Assembly: GCF_000374585.1 (NCBI RefSeq)
Contig: NZ_KB894645.1
Location: 214,198-278,197, forward strand
Source of the DNA: Phocaeicola barnesiae DSM 18169 = JCM 13652
GTDB taxonomy: Bacteria > Bacteroidota > Bacteroidia > Bacteroidales > Bacteroidaceae
Direction: 5' to 3'
DNA length: 64,000 bases
Each line of letters begins with the position of its first letter. The stretch's first letter is position 1. Positions 8,341 to 17,326 of the stretch are shown piece after piece. The position numbers and the translations under genes were made by a program. Under the pieces are notes generated by a model, which was given only the letters and a program-made list of their open reading frames with translations, was not told where the DNA came from and made no database searches.

Positions 8341-9843
8341 ATGAATTCAACGAAATTAATAAGGAACTTATTCTGTTCCAGACAAAAAGAGATCGATTTG
8401 TATGCCACTCAGGCAGAAGCGATTCAGAACAGCATATTCCATAAACTGATAGAGCATTCCAGCGCAACCGAATGGGGGCGTAAATATACCTATACACAAA
8501 TCAAAAAGTATGCTGATTTCCAGCATGTACCCATCCAGACCTATGAAGATGCCAAAGGCTATATCGACCGTATGCGTCATGGAGAGAAAGATGTTTTGTG
8601 TCCGGGTAAAGTCATCTGGTATGCCAAGTCATCCGGAACAACCAATGACAAGAGCAAATTCATTCCGGTCAGTCCGGAAGGACTGAAAAATATCCACTAT
8701 CGTGGAGGTATAGACGCGGTAGCCTTGTATTTACGGGAAAATCCGGAAAGCCGGTTCTTTTCCGGAAAAGGATTGATTCTAGGCGGAAGTCACAGCCCGA
8801 ACTACAATGTAAAGGATAGTCTGGTGGGTGACCTTTCGGCCATTCTGATACAGAATATCAACCCGTTGGTCAATCTCATCCGCGTACCGAGCAAGGAAAT
8901 CGCATTGCTAAGCGAATTCGAGGAAAAGGTGGAACGCATTGCCGAAACCACCATCCACAAGAATGTAACCAACCTGTCAGGAGTCCCTTCGTGGATGCTG
9001 GCTGTCATCAAGCGTATTTTGGAAAAGACCGGTGCCAAACATTTGAATGAGGTATGGCCGAACCTGGAAGTATTCTTCCATGGAGGCGTCTGCTTCACTC
9101 CTTACCGTGAACAGTACAAGCAACTGATTCCGAGTGACAAGATGCACTACATGGAAACCTACAATGCCAGCGAAGGTTTCTTCGGCCTGCAAAGCGACCT
9201 GCATGACCCCGCCATGACACTGATGATAGATTACGATGTATTCTACGAATTCATCCCCATGGATGAACTGGACAGCCCGAAGCCGAATGTTGTCCCGCTT
9301 TGGGGCATAGAGGTGGGAAAGAACTATGCCATGCTCATCAGTACTTCCTGCGGCCTCTGGCGATACATGTTGGGAGATACCGTACGGTTCACCCAGAAAG
9401 ACCCGTACAAGTTCATCATCTCCGGCCGTACCAAACATTTCATCAACGCCTTCGGTGAAGAGCTGATGGTCGACAATGCCGAAAAAGGGCTGGCACGTGC
9501 CTGCCAGGAAACAGGAGCGCAAGTGCTGGAATATTCGGCCGCTCCGGTATTCATGGACGCAAATGCCAAATGCCGTCACCAATGGCTCATCGAGTTCAGT
9601 GTGATGCCGGATTCCATCGAAAGATTCCGTCACATACTGGATACAGCCTTACAGGAAATCAATTCCGATTACGAAGCCAAACGGCACAAGGACATCACCC
9701 TCCAGGAGCTGGAAATCATCGTAGCCCGTCCGGGACTTTTCCACGACTGGCTGAAACAGAAAGGAAAACTGGGAGGCCAGCATAAAGTACCCCGTCTGAG
9801 CAACAATCGTGAGTATATCGAAGAAATGTTGAAATTAAATTAA
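8341..9843 (+). CDS. GH3 auxin-responsive-promoter family acyl-adenylating enzyme
   Basis: A member of the plant-GH3-like branch of the adenylate-forming superfamily, unrelated to glycoside hydrolase family 3. The phosphate-binding motif SSGTTNDKSKFIP lies near residue 100, and YNASEGFFG fits the second adenylation motif. The C-terminal domain (about 380-500) holds SGRTKHFINAFGEELMVDNAE. Plant homologues conjugate amino acids to hormone acids; the bacterial substrates are not established, so activation of a carboxylic acid with ATP is all that should be inferred. 500 residues is standard. No signal peptide; cytosolic. It is closed by a terminator hairpin and has its own promoter. Confidence 0.85.
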   Translation: MNSTKLIRNLFCSRQKEIDLYATQAEAIQNSIFHKLIEHSSATEWGRKYTYTQIKKYADFQHVPIQTYEDAKGYIDRMRHGEKDVLCPGKVIWYAKSSGTTNDKSKFIPVSPEGLKNIHYRGGIDAVALYLRENPESRFFSGKGLILGGSHSPNYNVKDSLVGDLSAILIQNINPLVNLIRVPSKEIALLSEFEEKVERIAETTIHKNVTNLSGVPSWMLAVIKRILEKTGAKHLNEVWPNLEVFFHGGVCFTPYREQYKQLIPSDKMHYMETYNASEGFFGLQSDLHDPAMTLMIDYDVFYEFIPMDELDSPKPNVVPLWGIEVGKNYAMLISTSCGLWRYMLGDTVRFTQKDPYKFIISGRTKHFINAFGEELMVDNAEKGLARACQETGAQVLEYSAAPVFMDANAKCRHQWLIEFSVMPDSIERFRHILDTALQEINSDYEAKRHKDITLQELEIIVARPGLFHDWLKQKGKLGGQHKVPRLSNNREYIEEMLKLN

Positions 9844-9852
9844 AAAACTACG

Positions 9853-9887
9853 GGGATTCACAAAAATTTCCCTTCTTTGTGAATCCC
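9853..9887 (+). terminator. Terminator after the acyl-adenylating enzyme gene
   Basis: A perfect 12-bp inverted repeat (9853-9864 with 9876-9887), followed by TGTTTC. Confidence 0.7.
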
Positions 9888-9925
9888 TGTTTCTACTAGC
9901 TATTGATAAAACCACCTGATTATAC

Positions 9926-11857
9926 ATGAAACCGATTCCGAAATATATTGCCATCCTACTTGTACTGATTGGGTTTTATGCATGCGCCAGCCAAGGGACT
10001 CCCGACGGTGGGCCGTATGACGAGACTCCTCCGAAGTTCGTGCGAGCTACCCCTGAGCCGAATGCGACCAACAACACCCGTAAGAAAATCTCCATCGAAT
10101 TCGATGAATACATCAAACTGGAGAACGCTTCGGAGAAGGTTATCATCTCGCCTCCTCAGAATGAGAGTCCGGAAGTAAAAACAAGCGGACGCAACGTGGT
10201 TGTAGAATTCTTTGATACACTGAAAGCCAATACAACTTATACCATCGATTTTGGCGATGCCATCGTAGATAATAACGAAGGAAATCCGATGGGGAACTTT
10301 GCCTATGCATTCTCTACCGGTTCTACCATCGATACCATGGAAGTATCCGGTACCGTACTGAACGCGCAAGACCTGGAGCCCATCAAAGGAATTCAGGTCG
10401 GCCTTCACCGCAACCTGAACGATTCGGCTTTCACAACACTGCCTTTCGACCGTATTTCACGTACAGACAGCCGCGGACATTTCACCATCAAAGGTGTTGC
10501 TCCGGGCAAATACCGTATCTATGCACTGATGGACGGGAACCAGAATTACCTGTTCGATTCAAAGACCGAAGCGATAGCGTATCTGGATTCACTCATCATC
10601 CCCAGCATGGAAGGAGCCGTCCGCCAGGACACTATCTGGCACGAAAACGACTCCCTGCACTTCGATACCATACGGGAAGTGAAATATACCCGGTTCCTTC
10701 CGGATAATATCATCCTGCGCGCTTTCAAGGAAGAGAATACCCTTCAGTACCTGGCCAAGAGCGAGCGTGAACAGCTGAACCGCTTCTCGCTGTACTTCAG
10801 CGCTAAAGCCGATACCCTTCCTACCATCAAAGGCCTGGACTTCGACGACAAGGATGCTTTTGTCATCGAAAAGACAGCCGGTAACGATACCATCCGATAC
10901 TGGTTGAGGGATACGACTCTGTGCGAACGCGATACACTGACACTGCAACTGACCTATCTGGCGACAGATACCCTCGGCCAATTGGTCCCGAAGACCGATA
11001 CACTCCGTATGACCAACAAAATCGATAAGAAACGTCGGATGGCGCTGGCTGAAGAAGAACGGAAAAAAGCAGAAAAAGAACAGAAAAAGAAAGCCAAGCA
11101 AGGAGATACCCTCGAAGTGGCCAAGACCGAATTCCTTCAGATGACGGTAGACGCCCCGTCTTCAATGGATATCAACCGGAATGTCGTACTGAAATTCGAG
11201 GAACCTGTAGAACGGATTGACACCAGTGCCTTCCACCTGGCCGTCATGGTAGATTCTGTCTGGCAAGACATTCCTTTCCTGTTTCAGGCAGACACAGTGC
11301 TTCCCCGACAGTATCAGATACTGGCCGACTGGCAACCAGAGCAGGAATACCAGCTCAAGATAGACTCCATGGCCATCCAAGGATTATACGGTCTGCATAC
11401 CGATAAAGTAGAAAATAAGATAAAAATCAAGGCATTGTCCGAATACGGTACACTGTACCTGAACATTCGGGGAGAAGGACCACACGCCATCGTACAACTC
11501 CTGAACTCCAATGACGCAGTCATTCGCCAGCAGCCGGTCAGCGACAAGCATACGTGCGATTTCTACTTCCTGCAACCGAGTACAAAATACTACATCCGCT
11601 TGTTTAACGACACGAATAACAACGGGAAGTGGGATACCGGCGACTACAAAAACAAAATCCAGCCGGAGGAAGTCTACTACTTCCCCAAAGTATGGGAAAT
11701 GAAAGCCAACTTCGATTTTGAAGAGACATGGGACCTGAAGAGTACCCCGCCCGACAAACAGAAGCTGGATGAAATAAAGAAACAGAAACCCGATGAAGCC
11801 AAAAAAGTCAAGGACCTGAATAAAGAACGGGCCCGTAAATTAGGAAGAACAACATGA
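9926..11857 (+). CDS. Ig-like domain lipoprotein
   Basis: A large predicted lipoprotein (lipobox FYAC, Cys20) of 643 residues. After the Cys it has an Ig-like domain of the SbsA type (about 30-120: PPKFVRATPEPNATNN, ISIEFDEYI). A carboxypeptidase-regulatory-like segment follows (DSRGHFTIKGVAPGKYRIYALMDGNQNYLFDS). A Lys/Glu-rich stretch at about 370-390 is probably helical or coiled, and another Ig-like half follows. Near residue 560, NDTNNNGKWDTGD looks like a calcium-binding Asp/Asn loop. Related proteins are common in Bacteroides and have no assigned role; an envelope structural or assembly function is a guess. The stop overlaps the next start (ATGA), so the two genes are translationally coupled. 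Confidence 0.82.
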   Translation: MKPIPKYIAILLVLIGFYACASQGTPDGGPYDETPPKFVRATPEPNATNNTRKKISIEFDEYIKLENASEKVIISPPQNESPEVKTSGRNVVVEFFDTLKANTTYTIDFGDAIVDNNEGNPMGNFAYAFSTGSTIDTMEVSGTVLNAQDLEPIKGIQVGLHRNLNDSAFTTLPFDRISRTDSRGHFTIKGVAPGKYRIYALMDGNQNYLFDSKTEAIAYLDSLIIPSMEGAVRQDTIWHENDSLHFDTIREVKYTRFLPDNIILRAFKEENTLQYLAKSEREQLNRFSLYFSAKADTLPTIKGLDFDDKDAFVIEKTAGNDTIRYWLRDTTLCERDTLTLQLTYLATDTLGQLVPKTDTLRMTNKIDKKRRMALAEEERKKAEKEQKKKAKQGDTLEVAKTEFLQMTVDAPSSMDINRNVVLKFEEPVERIDTSAFHLAVMVDSVWQDIPFLFQADTVLPRQYQILADWQPEQEYQLKIDSMAIQGLYGLHTDKVENKIKIKALSEYGTLYLNIRGEGPHAIVQLLNSNDAVIRQQPVSDKHTCDFYFLQPSTKYYIRLFNDTNNNGKWDTGDYKNKIQPEEVYYFPKVWEMKANFDFEETWDLKSTPPDKQKLDEIKKQKPDEAKKVKDLNKERARKLGRTT

Positions 11858-12663
11858 TGAAGAAATGGATGATTTGTCTATGCCTTCTCATCGGAGGGCT
11901 GACAGCAAAAGCACAATGTGGCGCCTTCAATGATGCCATCAAACCCGGTGAAACACTTTCATACGAACTGAAGTTCAACTGGAAATTCATCTGGTTCAAT
12001 GTAGGATGGGCGCAGATGAATGTCCATCAGACAGAATACAAAGGTAAGGAATGTCTGCAGACCGACCTGCTTACATTCACCAACAAACGGGCTGACCGTT
12101 GGTTCAAGATGAGAGATACCTTGACATGTATCACCACAAACGACCTGATTCCGCTTTTTTTCCGGAAAGCCGCTGAAGAAGGGAAAAGATACTCCATCGA
12201 TGAAGTGAACTTCAGCTACCGGAACGGGAAATGTATTGTCGACCAACAGCGTACCTTACGGGGCGAAACGAACAAGCGCCATGACGAAATGGGTGTCTGC
12301 GTATACGATATGCTGAGTATCCTTCTGCAGGCACGCTCATACGATGCCTCCCAATATAAACCGGGGCAGAAAATCCTCTTCTCAATGGCTACCGGCAGGG
12401 AAATCGAGAAACAGACCCTTATCTACCGGGGAAAAGAGAACTACAAGGCAGAAAACGATGTTACCTACCGCTGCCTGGTCTTCTCACTGGTAGAATACAA
12501 AGACAACGAAGAAAAGGAAGTCATCACTTTCTATGTAACCGACGACCGTAACCACCTTCCGGTACGCCTGGATATGTATTTGAACTTCGGTTCAGCCAAA
12601 GCCTTCCTGACCAACATCAAAGGCAACAAATATCCGCTGACTTCCATCATCAGTAAGAAATGA
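11854..12663 (+). CDS. DUF3108-type periplasmic protein
   Basis: Sec signal peptide (MMKKWMICLCLLIGGLTAKAQ) followed by a beta-rich domain. The features LSYELKFNWKFIWFNVGWAQMNV, then KMRDTLTCIT and FYVTDDRNHLPVRLDMYLNFGSAKAFLTNI, are the pattern of DUF3108 proteins, which have no assigned biochemical role. Length 269 is typical. The start ATG overlaps the stop of the upstream lipoprotein gene by 4 bases (ATGA); a second ATG at 11857 is equally possible. The coupling suggests a joint envelope role. A strong terminator follows. Confidence 0.8.
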   Translation: MMKKWMICLCLLIGGLTAKAQCGAFNDAIKPGETLSYELKFNWKFIWFNVGWAQMNVHQTEYKGKECLQTDLLTFTNKRADRWFKMRDTLTCITTNDLIPLFFRKAAEEGKRYSIDEVNFSYRNGKCIVDQQRTLRGETNKRHDEMGVCVYDMLSILLQARSYDASQYKPGQKILFSMATGREIEKQTLIYRGKENYKAENDVTYRCLVFSLVEYKDNEEKEVITFYVTDDRNHLPVRLDMYLNFGSAKAFLTNIKGNKYPLTSIISKK

Positions 12664-12703
12664 CCTCCTCCTTTCGGAGATAGACGTATTTCATATCCTT
12701 TTG

Positions 12704-12742
12704 TTCCCCTGAAGAGAACTACGACGGTTTTCTTCAGGGGAA
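12704..12742 (+). terminator. Terminator after the DUF3108 gene
   Basis: A 12-bp perfect inverted repeat (12704-12715 with 12731-12742), followed by TTTTTG. The T-run doubles as the -33 area of the next promoter. Confidence 0.82.
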
Positions 12743-12796
12743 ATTTTTGTGCTGAAGAATTTTATTATCTTTACCGCAAATTCAAGCACCCCTGAT

Positions 12797-13972
12797 ATGA
12801 AAAAAATCAAACTAGGACTTCTGCCACAAATTCTGATTGCCATCGGACTGGGCATTGCTGCCGGCACCGTCTCACCGGCACTTCCTGTACGCATTTTCGT
12901 GACATTCAACGCCCTTTTCAGCCAGTTCCTGAACTTCATCATTCCACTGATTATTGTAGGACTGGTCACTCCGGCCATCGCCGATATCGGGAAAGGGGCC
13001 GGAAAGATGTTGGTAGCCACCGTTCTTCTGGCTTACGGCGCTACCCTGTTCTCCGGATTTCTTTCGTTCGGCGTAGGTGAAACATTTTTCCCCAGCCTCA
13101 TCACACGGAACATTCCGTTGGAGGAAATCAGTGAGGCAAAAGGCACCACTCCCTTCTTCACCATATCCATACCGGAACCACTCAATGTAATGACAGCCCT
13201 TGTCATGGCCTTTACTGTCGGACTCGGACTGGCACACCTGGATACCGGTTATCTGAAAAATGCCTGCAATGATTTCAAGGAAATCATCGTCAAGACCATC
13301 CAGGCCGTCATCCTTCCCCTGCTTCCGATATACATCTTCGGTATCTTTTTCAATATGACGCATTCCGGACAAGTGTTCCACGTGTTGGCCGTTTTCGTCA
13401 AGATTATCGGAATCATTTTCCTCCTGCATATTTTCCTGCTGATATTCCAGTACTGTATCGCCGGACTGTTGGTACGCAAGAACCCGTTCCGTCTGCTGGG
13501 AAAGATGATGCCGGCCTATTTCACCGCTCTAGGTACACAGTCTTCGGCCGCCACCATTCCCGTTACCTTGAAACAGACCATCCGGAACGGAGTACACGAA
13601 GGAATTGCCGGATTTGTAATTCCACTGTGTGCCACCATCCACCTGTCCGGAAGTACCATGAAGATTGTAGCCTGCGCACTGGCACTGATGATGATGCAGG
13701 ACATTCCATACGACTTCCAGATGTTTTCGGGATTCATCTTCATGCTGGGAGTAACCATGGTAGCCGCTCCGGGAGTTCCGGGTGGAGCCATCATGGCTTC
13801 TCTCGGTATCCTGTCGTCCATGTTGGGATTTGACGAAAACGCACAGGCCTTGATGATTGCTTTGTACATCGCCATGGACAGCTTCGGCACGGCGTGCAAT
13901 GTGACCGGCGATGGAGCCCTGGCCCTCATCATCGACAAATGGTTCGGTCCGTCAAAATCTCAACACCAGTAA
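12797..13972 (+). CDS. Dicarboxylate/amino acid:cation symporter (DAACS family)
   Basis: An inner-membrane sodium- or proton-coupled transporter of the glutamate/aspartate/C4-dicarboxylate family. Visible features are several hydrophobic helices from residue 5 on (LLPQILIAIGLGIAAG) and the serine-rich re-entrant segment AYFTALGTQSSAATIPVTLKQ. The conserved GxPGG-type segment is APGVPGGAIMAS, followed by MDSFGTACNVTGDGALALIID, which resembles the family's substrate- and ion-binding helix. Length 391 from ATG 12797. I reject an in-frame ATG at 12749 because a promoter-like box (TATCTTTA near 12766) lies downstream of it and it adds 16 non-hydrophobic residues. Monocistronic, converging on cysS. 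The exact substrate cannot be read from sequence. Confidence 0.9.
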   Translation: MKKIKLGLLPQILIAIGLGIAAGTVSPALPVRIFVTFNALFSQFLNFIIPLIIVGLVTPAIADIGKGAGKMLVATVLLAYGATLFSGFLSFGVGETFFPSLITRNIPLEEISEAKGTTPFFTISIPEPLNVMTALVMAFTVGLGLAHLDTGYLKNACNDFKEIIVKTIQAVILPLLPIYIFGIFFNMTHSGQVFHVLAVFVKIIGIIFLLHIFLLIFQYCIAGLLVRKNPFRLLGKMMPAYFTALGTQSSAATIPVTLKQTIRNGVHEGIAGFVIPLCATIHLSGSTMKIVACALALMMMQDIPYDFQMFSGFIFMLGVTMVAAPGVPGGAIMASLGILSSMLGFDENAQALMIALYIAMDSFGTACNVTGDGALALIIDKWFGPSKSQHQ

Positions 13973-14006
13973 CCGGAAAACAACCATTCACAACGTACAT
14001 CACCTG

Positions 14007-14058
14007 AAAACGACAGGAGGCTGTCTACCCTGAAAGAGTAACAGCCTCCTGTCGTTTT
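14007..14058. terminator. Bidirectional terminator between symporter and cysS
   Basis: A perfect 18-bp inverted repeat (14007-14024 with 14041-14058), flanked by A- and T-runs on both sides, between two convergent genes. Confidence 0.9.
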
Positions 14059-14074
14059 TATCTATATTGTCAGA

Positions 14075-15553
14075 TTACTTGTTCAATTTCCAAGTGAATC
14101 CGTCTTTGGTATCTTTCACTTCAAAGCCCAAGGCAGCCAGGTTATCGCGTATCTTGTCGCTGGTCGCCCAGTCCTTGTTGGCCTTGGCCTGCATACGCTG
14201 TTCCAACAGCATGTCCACTACCTTGCCGTATGCTTCTTCACGGGCAGCATTGTTCTCAGCCTCTGCTTTCAGACCCAGAATATCGAATACGAAGAGATGG
14301 AATACCTGCTTCAGCTCTTCCAGGTCGGCCTCACTGATACTTGCCTTCTTGTCAATGACCGTATTGATCATACGGGTCGCATCAAACAGATGAGAGATGA
14401 CAATCGGCGTATTCAGGTCATCGTTCATGGCTTCGTAACATTTTTCACGCAGTCCGGCCGGTTCGATACCCGAAGTCGTCTTCGCCGGTGTAATGCGTTC
14501 CAGGTTCTTCACACCTTCCAACAGACGTTCCAGTCCCTTTTCGGCAGCCTGTAGCGCTTCGTTACTGAAGTCCACCGTACTGCGATAATGTGCCTGCAGG
14601 ATAAAGAAACGGATAGTCATCGGCGAATAAGCCTGAGTCAGCAGCTTGTTCGAACCGGTAAAGAACTCATCCAAGGTAATGAAATTACCCAGTGACTTAC
14701 CCATCTTCTGTCCGTTGATGGTAATCATGTTGTTGTGCATCCAGTAGCGTACCATGTCATGTCCCTGTGAAGCGACACTCTGTGCAATTTCACATTCGTG
14801 GTGCGGGAAAATCAGGTCCATACCTCCACCGTGAATATCGAAGTTCTCGCCCAGATACTTGCGTCCCATAGCGGTACACTCACAGTGCCAACCCGGAAAA
14901 CCGTTGCTCCACGGCGAAGGCCAGCGCATGATGTGTTCCGGCTGGGCACATTTCCACAAAGCGAAATCGGCCGGATTATGCTTTTCCTGCTGTCCGTCCA
15001 GTTCACGGGTAGTATTGATGACATCGTCCAGGTTACGTCCGGAAAGTTTTCCGTAGTGATGGTCTTTGTTATATTTGGCTACATCGAAATAAACGGAACC
15101 CTGACTCTCGTAGGCATAACCGTTCTTCAGAATTTCCTCCACCAGCTGAATCTGCTCGATAATGTGTCCGGAAGCGTGCGGTTCAATGCTGGGTGGTAAA
15201 ACGTTCAGCGCTTCCATTGCCTTGTGATAACGATTCAAGTAATATTGTACCACTTCCATCGGTTCCAATTGCTCCAGACGAGCCTTCTTGGCAATCTTGT
15301 CTTCACCGTCATCGGCATCATGCTCCAAATGACCTACATCGGTAATGTTCCGTACATAGCGCACCTTGTATCCCAGGTGAGTCAGGTAGCGGAACAGGAT
15401 ATCGAACGTGATGGCAGGACGGGCGTGCCCCAAGTGGGCGTCACCGTACACGGTAGGACCACATACATACATGCCTACATGCGGGGCATGCAAAGGAACG
15501 AAAGCTTCCTTGGTACGGGTCAGTGTATTGTAAATGATTAGTCTATTCTCCAT
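14075..15553 (-). CDS. cysS: Cysteine--tRNA ligase
   Basis: Class I aminoacyl-tRNA synthetase that charges tRNA-Cys. The HIGH-type motif is HLGH (40-43), preceded by the zinc ligand Cys31 in [27 protein letters not shown] and [11 protein letters not shown] supply the other zinc ligands, and the KMSKS loop reads KMGKSLGNF. 492 residues is normal length with the C-terminal anticodon-binding domain. Start ATG 15553 fits the conserved N-terminus. A TAnnTTTG box (TAAATTTG) lies at 15576-15583 on the minus strand, 23 bases upstream. Confidence 0.97.
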   Translation of the reverse strand: MENRLIIYNTLTRTKEAFVPLHAPHVGMYVCGPTVYGDAHLGHARPAITFDILFRYLTHLGYKVRYVRNITDVGHLEHDADDGEDKIAKKARLEQLEPMEVVQYYLNRYHKAMEALNVLPPSIEPHASGHIIEQIQLVEEILKNGYAYESQGSVYFDVAKYNKDHHYGKLSGRNLDDVINTTRELDGQQEKHNPADFALWKCAQPEHIMRWPSPWSNGFPGWHCECTAMGRKYLGENFDIHGGGMDLIFPHHECEIAQSVASQGHDMVRYWMHNNMITINGQKMGKSLGNFITLDEFFTGSNKLLTQAYSPMTIRFFILQAHYRSTVDFSNEALQAAEKGLERLLEGVKNLERITPAKTTSGIEPAGLREKCYEAMNDDLNTPIVISHLFDATRMINTVIDKKASISEADLEELKQVFHLFVFDILGLKAEAENNAAREEAYGKVVDMLLEQRMQAKANKDWATSDKIRDNLAALGFEVKDTKDGFTWKLNK

Positions 15554-15575
15554 AATGATTCCATTGTTAAATGTG

Positions 15576-15583
15576 CAAATTTA
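15576..15583 (-). promoter_or_regulatory. -7 element of cysS
   Basis: The minus strand reads TAAATTTG, matching TAnnTTTG, close upstream of the cysS start codon. No strong -33 box is visible. Confidence 0.5.
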
Positions 15584-15599
15584 TAAATTATATACAGAA

Positions 15600-15630
15600 A
15601 AGCGTGATTTCTTATACAAAAATCACGCTT
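15600..15630 (-). terminator. Hairpin upstream of cysS, terminator-like on the minus strand
   Basis: A perfect 11-bp inverted repeat (15600-15610 with 15620-15630). On the minus strand TTTTC follows it. No coding region reads into it from the right, so it may end an unannotated short transcript in 15640-15800, or it may insulate cysS. The rest of 15640-15790 shows no convincing gene. Confidence 0.5.
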
Positions 15631-15803
15631 CAGTTTTCCTTTTTCTACCTGAAGAAGCGGGAACACATTTTCATATCCAATACGCAAGGCTACCCCCGAG
15701 GTTATCATAAAATTACATTTTTATTACAGAAAACCATCTCCAAGCAAGAAAAAAAATGGAATCAGTTAATAAAACTTTCACGGTTACAAGCAACCCTTAA
15801 ACT

Positions 15804-15817
15804 ATGTTATGAAACAT
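15804..15817. repeat. Palindrome upstream of small RNA copy 1
   Basis: ATGTTATGAAACAT, an imperfect palindrome 18 bases before the -33 box of the first small RNA unit. The second unit has the same element at the same distance, so it is a candidate regulator-binding site. Confidence 0.5.
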
Positions 15818-15835
15818 AAGAATATAATTGGATTA

Positions 15836-15866
15836 TTTGCTCGTTTTACAGGATTCCGTATCTTTG
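15836..15866 (+). promoter_or_regulatory. Promoter of small RNA copy 1
   Basis: TTTG at 15836-15839 and TATCTTTG at 15859-15866 with a 19-base spacer, a full match to the Bacteroides TTTG-N19-21-TAnnTTTG promoter. Confidence 0.85.
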
Positions 15867-15870
15867 CATC

Positions 15871-15935
15871 GTGTTTTTCATAGTATTAGATTTTAAGGTT
15901 AACAAAGGTTGGAGTACAGCGGTACTCCTTTTTTT
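15871..15935 (+). ncRNA. Small non-coding RNA, copy 1 (Bacteroidales-1-like)
   Basis: A promoter-to-terminator unit of about 65 nt with no credible reading frame. It starts about 5 bases past the -7 box, contains GTGTTTTTCATAGTATTAGA and GGTTAACAAAGGTTGG, and ends in the hairpin GGAGTAC-AGCG-GTACTCC (15911-15928) followed by seven T. A second copy 265 bases downstream differs at only two positions in the transcribed part. A conserved short RNA delimited by a Bacteroidetes promoter and a terminator, present several times per genome, matches how I recall the Bacteroidales-1 motif. That name is from memory and needs a covariance-model search. Function is unknown. Confidence 0.72.
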
Positions 15936-16068
15936 ATATCCATAAGTAAAGTACTATTTGTCGGTTCCGATATTTTTCACAACTTTATTCTTCAACCTCT
16001 CAAGCAGAAAATATCTTCCACCTCTAATTCTTAACAAACCTAGAAACTAAATAAGGATTCCTTAAAAC

Positions 16069-16082
16069 ATGTTATTAAACAT
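16069..16082. repeat. Palindrome upstream of small RNA copy 2
   Basis: ATGTTATTAAACAT, the counterpart of the element at 15804-15817 with one base changed, again 18 bases upstream of the -33 box, although the flanking sequence has diverged. Confidence 0.5.
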
Positions 16083-16100
16083 GATTTTTAAGCTCCATTA

Positions 16101-16131
16101 CTTGCATATATCCAGGTATTCCGTACCTTTG
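16101..16131 (+). promoter_or_regulatory. Promoter of small RNA copy 2
   Basis: CTTG at 16101-16104 and TACCTTTG at 16124-16131 with a 19-base spacer, the same geometry as copy 1. Confidence 0.82.
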
Positions 16132-16135
16132 CATT

Positions 16136-16199
16136 GTGTTTTTCATAGTATTAGATTTAAGGTTAACAAAGGTTGGAGTACAGCGGTACTCCTTTTTTT
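16136..16199 (+). ncRNA. Small non-coding RNA, copy 2 (Bacteroidales-1-like)
   Basis: A near-identical duplicate of the unit at 15871-15935. It lacks one T in the run before AAGGTTAACAAAGG and has one other change. The terminator hairpin lies at 16175-16192 with seven T after it. The mnmA start codon is 43 bases downstream, so read-through past this terminator would enter mnmA. A leader role for mnmA is possible, but the free-standing first copy argues for an independent small RNA. Confidence 0.72.
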
Positions 16200-16241
16200 A
16201 TGCTTATAAATGAAGTGTCCTAAAAACAAGATGAATTGACC

Positions 16242-17300
16242 ATGGAATCTCCTAAAAGTGTTTTGCTCGGTATGAGCGGAGGAACAGACAGTTCGGTGGC
16301 AGCCCTGTTGCTGCAGGATGCAGGATACCGGGTAACCGGTATTACCTTCCGTTTCTATGAAAAAGACGGGAATACCGAATACCTGGACGATGCACGGGAG
16401 TTGTGCGACCGGCTAGGTATCCGTCACCTTGTATACGACGTACGGGAGGAATTCCAACAACGCATCATCAATTATTTTATCCGTGAATACCTGGAAGGAC
16501 GTACGCCTGTCCCCTGCACCTTGTGCAACAATTACCTGAAATGGCCGCTACTGCAGCAAGTAGCCGATGAGCAAGGATGCGATTATTTTGCTACCGGACA
16601 CTATGTCCAGAAACAACAGATTGACGGATACTGGCACATCACACAGGGAGCCGACCCCGACAAGGACCAGTCGTTCTTCCTGTGGGGACTTCCGCAATCC
16701 ATCCTGCAACGGATGCTGCTTCCGATGGGAACACTGACGAAAACCCGGGTACGCGAAATAGCAGCCGAACGGGGATTCCTGAAAGCTGCCCGTAAACGGG
16801 ACAGTCTGGGAGTCTGCTTCTGCCCCATGGACTACCGCACCTTCTTACAGGAACACGTTACCGACGGACACATTATGCCCGGAAATTTCTACGACGAGCA
16901 AGGGAACTTTCTTGGGAAGCATGACGGCTATCCGTTCTACACCATCGGCCAACGGAGAGGACTCGGCATCCACCTCAACAAAGCGGTCTTCGTCAAGGAA
17001 ATTCATCCGGCAAGCAACCGAGTCATTCTCAGCGACAATCTGCAAGCCTTGGAGCAACACGAAATGATACTGACGGACTGGAACATCACCAATCCTTCCG
17101 CCTTACTGGGACAAAACGACGTCATTGTCAAGATACGCTATCGGAAACAGGCCAACCGCTGCACCGTAACCCGTACCACCGACGGTAACCTGCACGTCCA
17201 ACTGCACGAACCGTTGGCTGCCATTGCTAGCGGACAGGCCGCTGCCTTCTACCGGGACAATGTGGTACTGGGAGGTGGAATCATCGCTTCCAGCCGATAA
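16242..17300 (+). CDS. mnmA: tRNA-specific 2-thiouridylase MnmA
   Basis: ATP-dependent thiolation of uridine 34 in tRNA-Lys, -Glu and -Gln (s2U34), with sulfur relayed from a cysteine desulfurase. The PP-loop reads [12 protein letters not shown]. The catalytic cysteines are Cys95 in CTLCN and Cys192 in GVCFCP (E. coli C102 and C199 equivalents). 352 residues is usual. Start is ATG 16242; an in-frame TTG 6 bases earlier is less likely. It sits just behind the second small RNA. mnmD, a later step on the same wobble base, is in this window at 38.9 kb. Bacteroides genomes often carry more than one mnmA paralogue, so it may not be the only one. Confidence 0.93.
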   Translation: MESPKSVLLGMSGGTDSSVAALLLQDAGYRVTGITFRFYEKDGNTEYLDDARELCDRLGIRHLVYDVREEFQQRIINYFIREYLEGRTPVPCTLCNNYLKWPLLQQVADEQGCDYFATGHYVQKQQIDGYWHITQGADPDKDQSFFLWGLPQSILQRMLLPMGTLTKTRVREIAAERGFLKAARKRDSLGVCFCPMDYRTFLQEHVTDGHIMPGNFYDEQGNFLGKHDGYPFYTIGQRRGLGIHLNKAVFVKEIHPASNRVILSDNLQALEQHEMILTDWNITNPSALLGQNDVIVKIRYRKQANRCTVTRTTDGNLHVQLHEPLAAIASGQAAAFYRDNVVLGGGIIASSR

Positions 17301-17326
17301 ACCGGTATCGGACAGGTAAACCATAC

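Noticed and set aside
15571..15819. 82-residue open frame on the plus strand before the small RNAs
   Set aside because: Begins in the cysS promoter region, runs through a perfect hairpin and has no protein-like composition.
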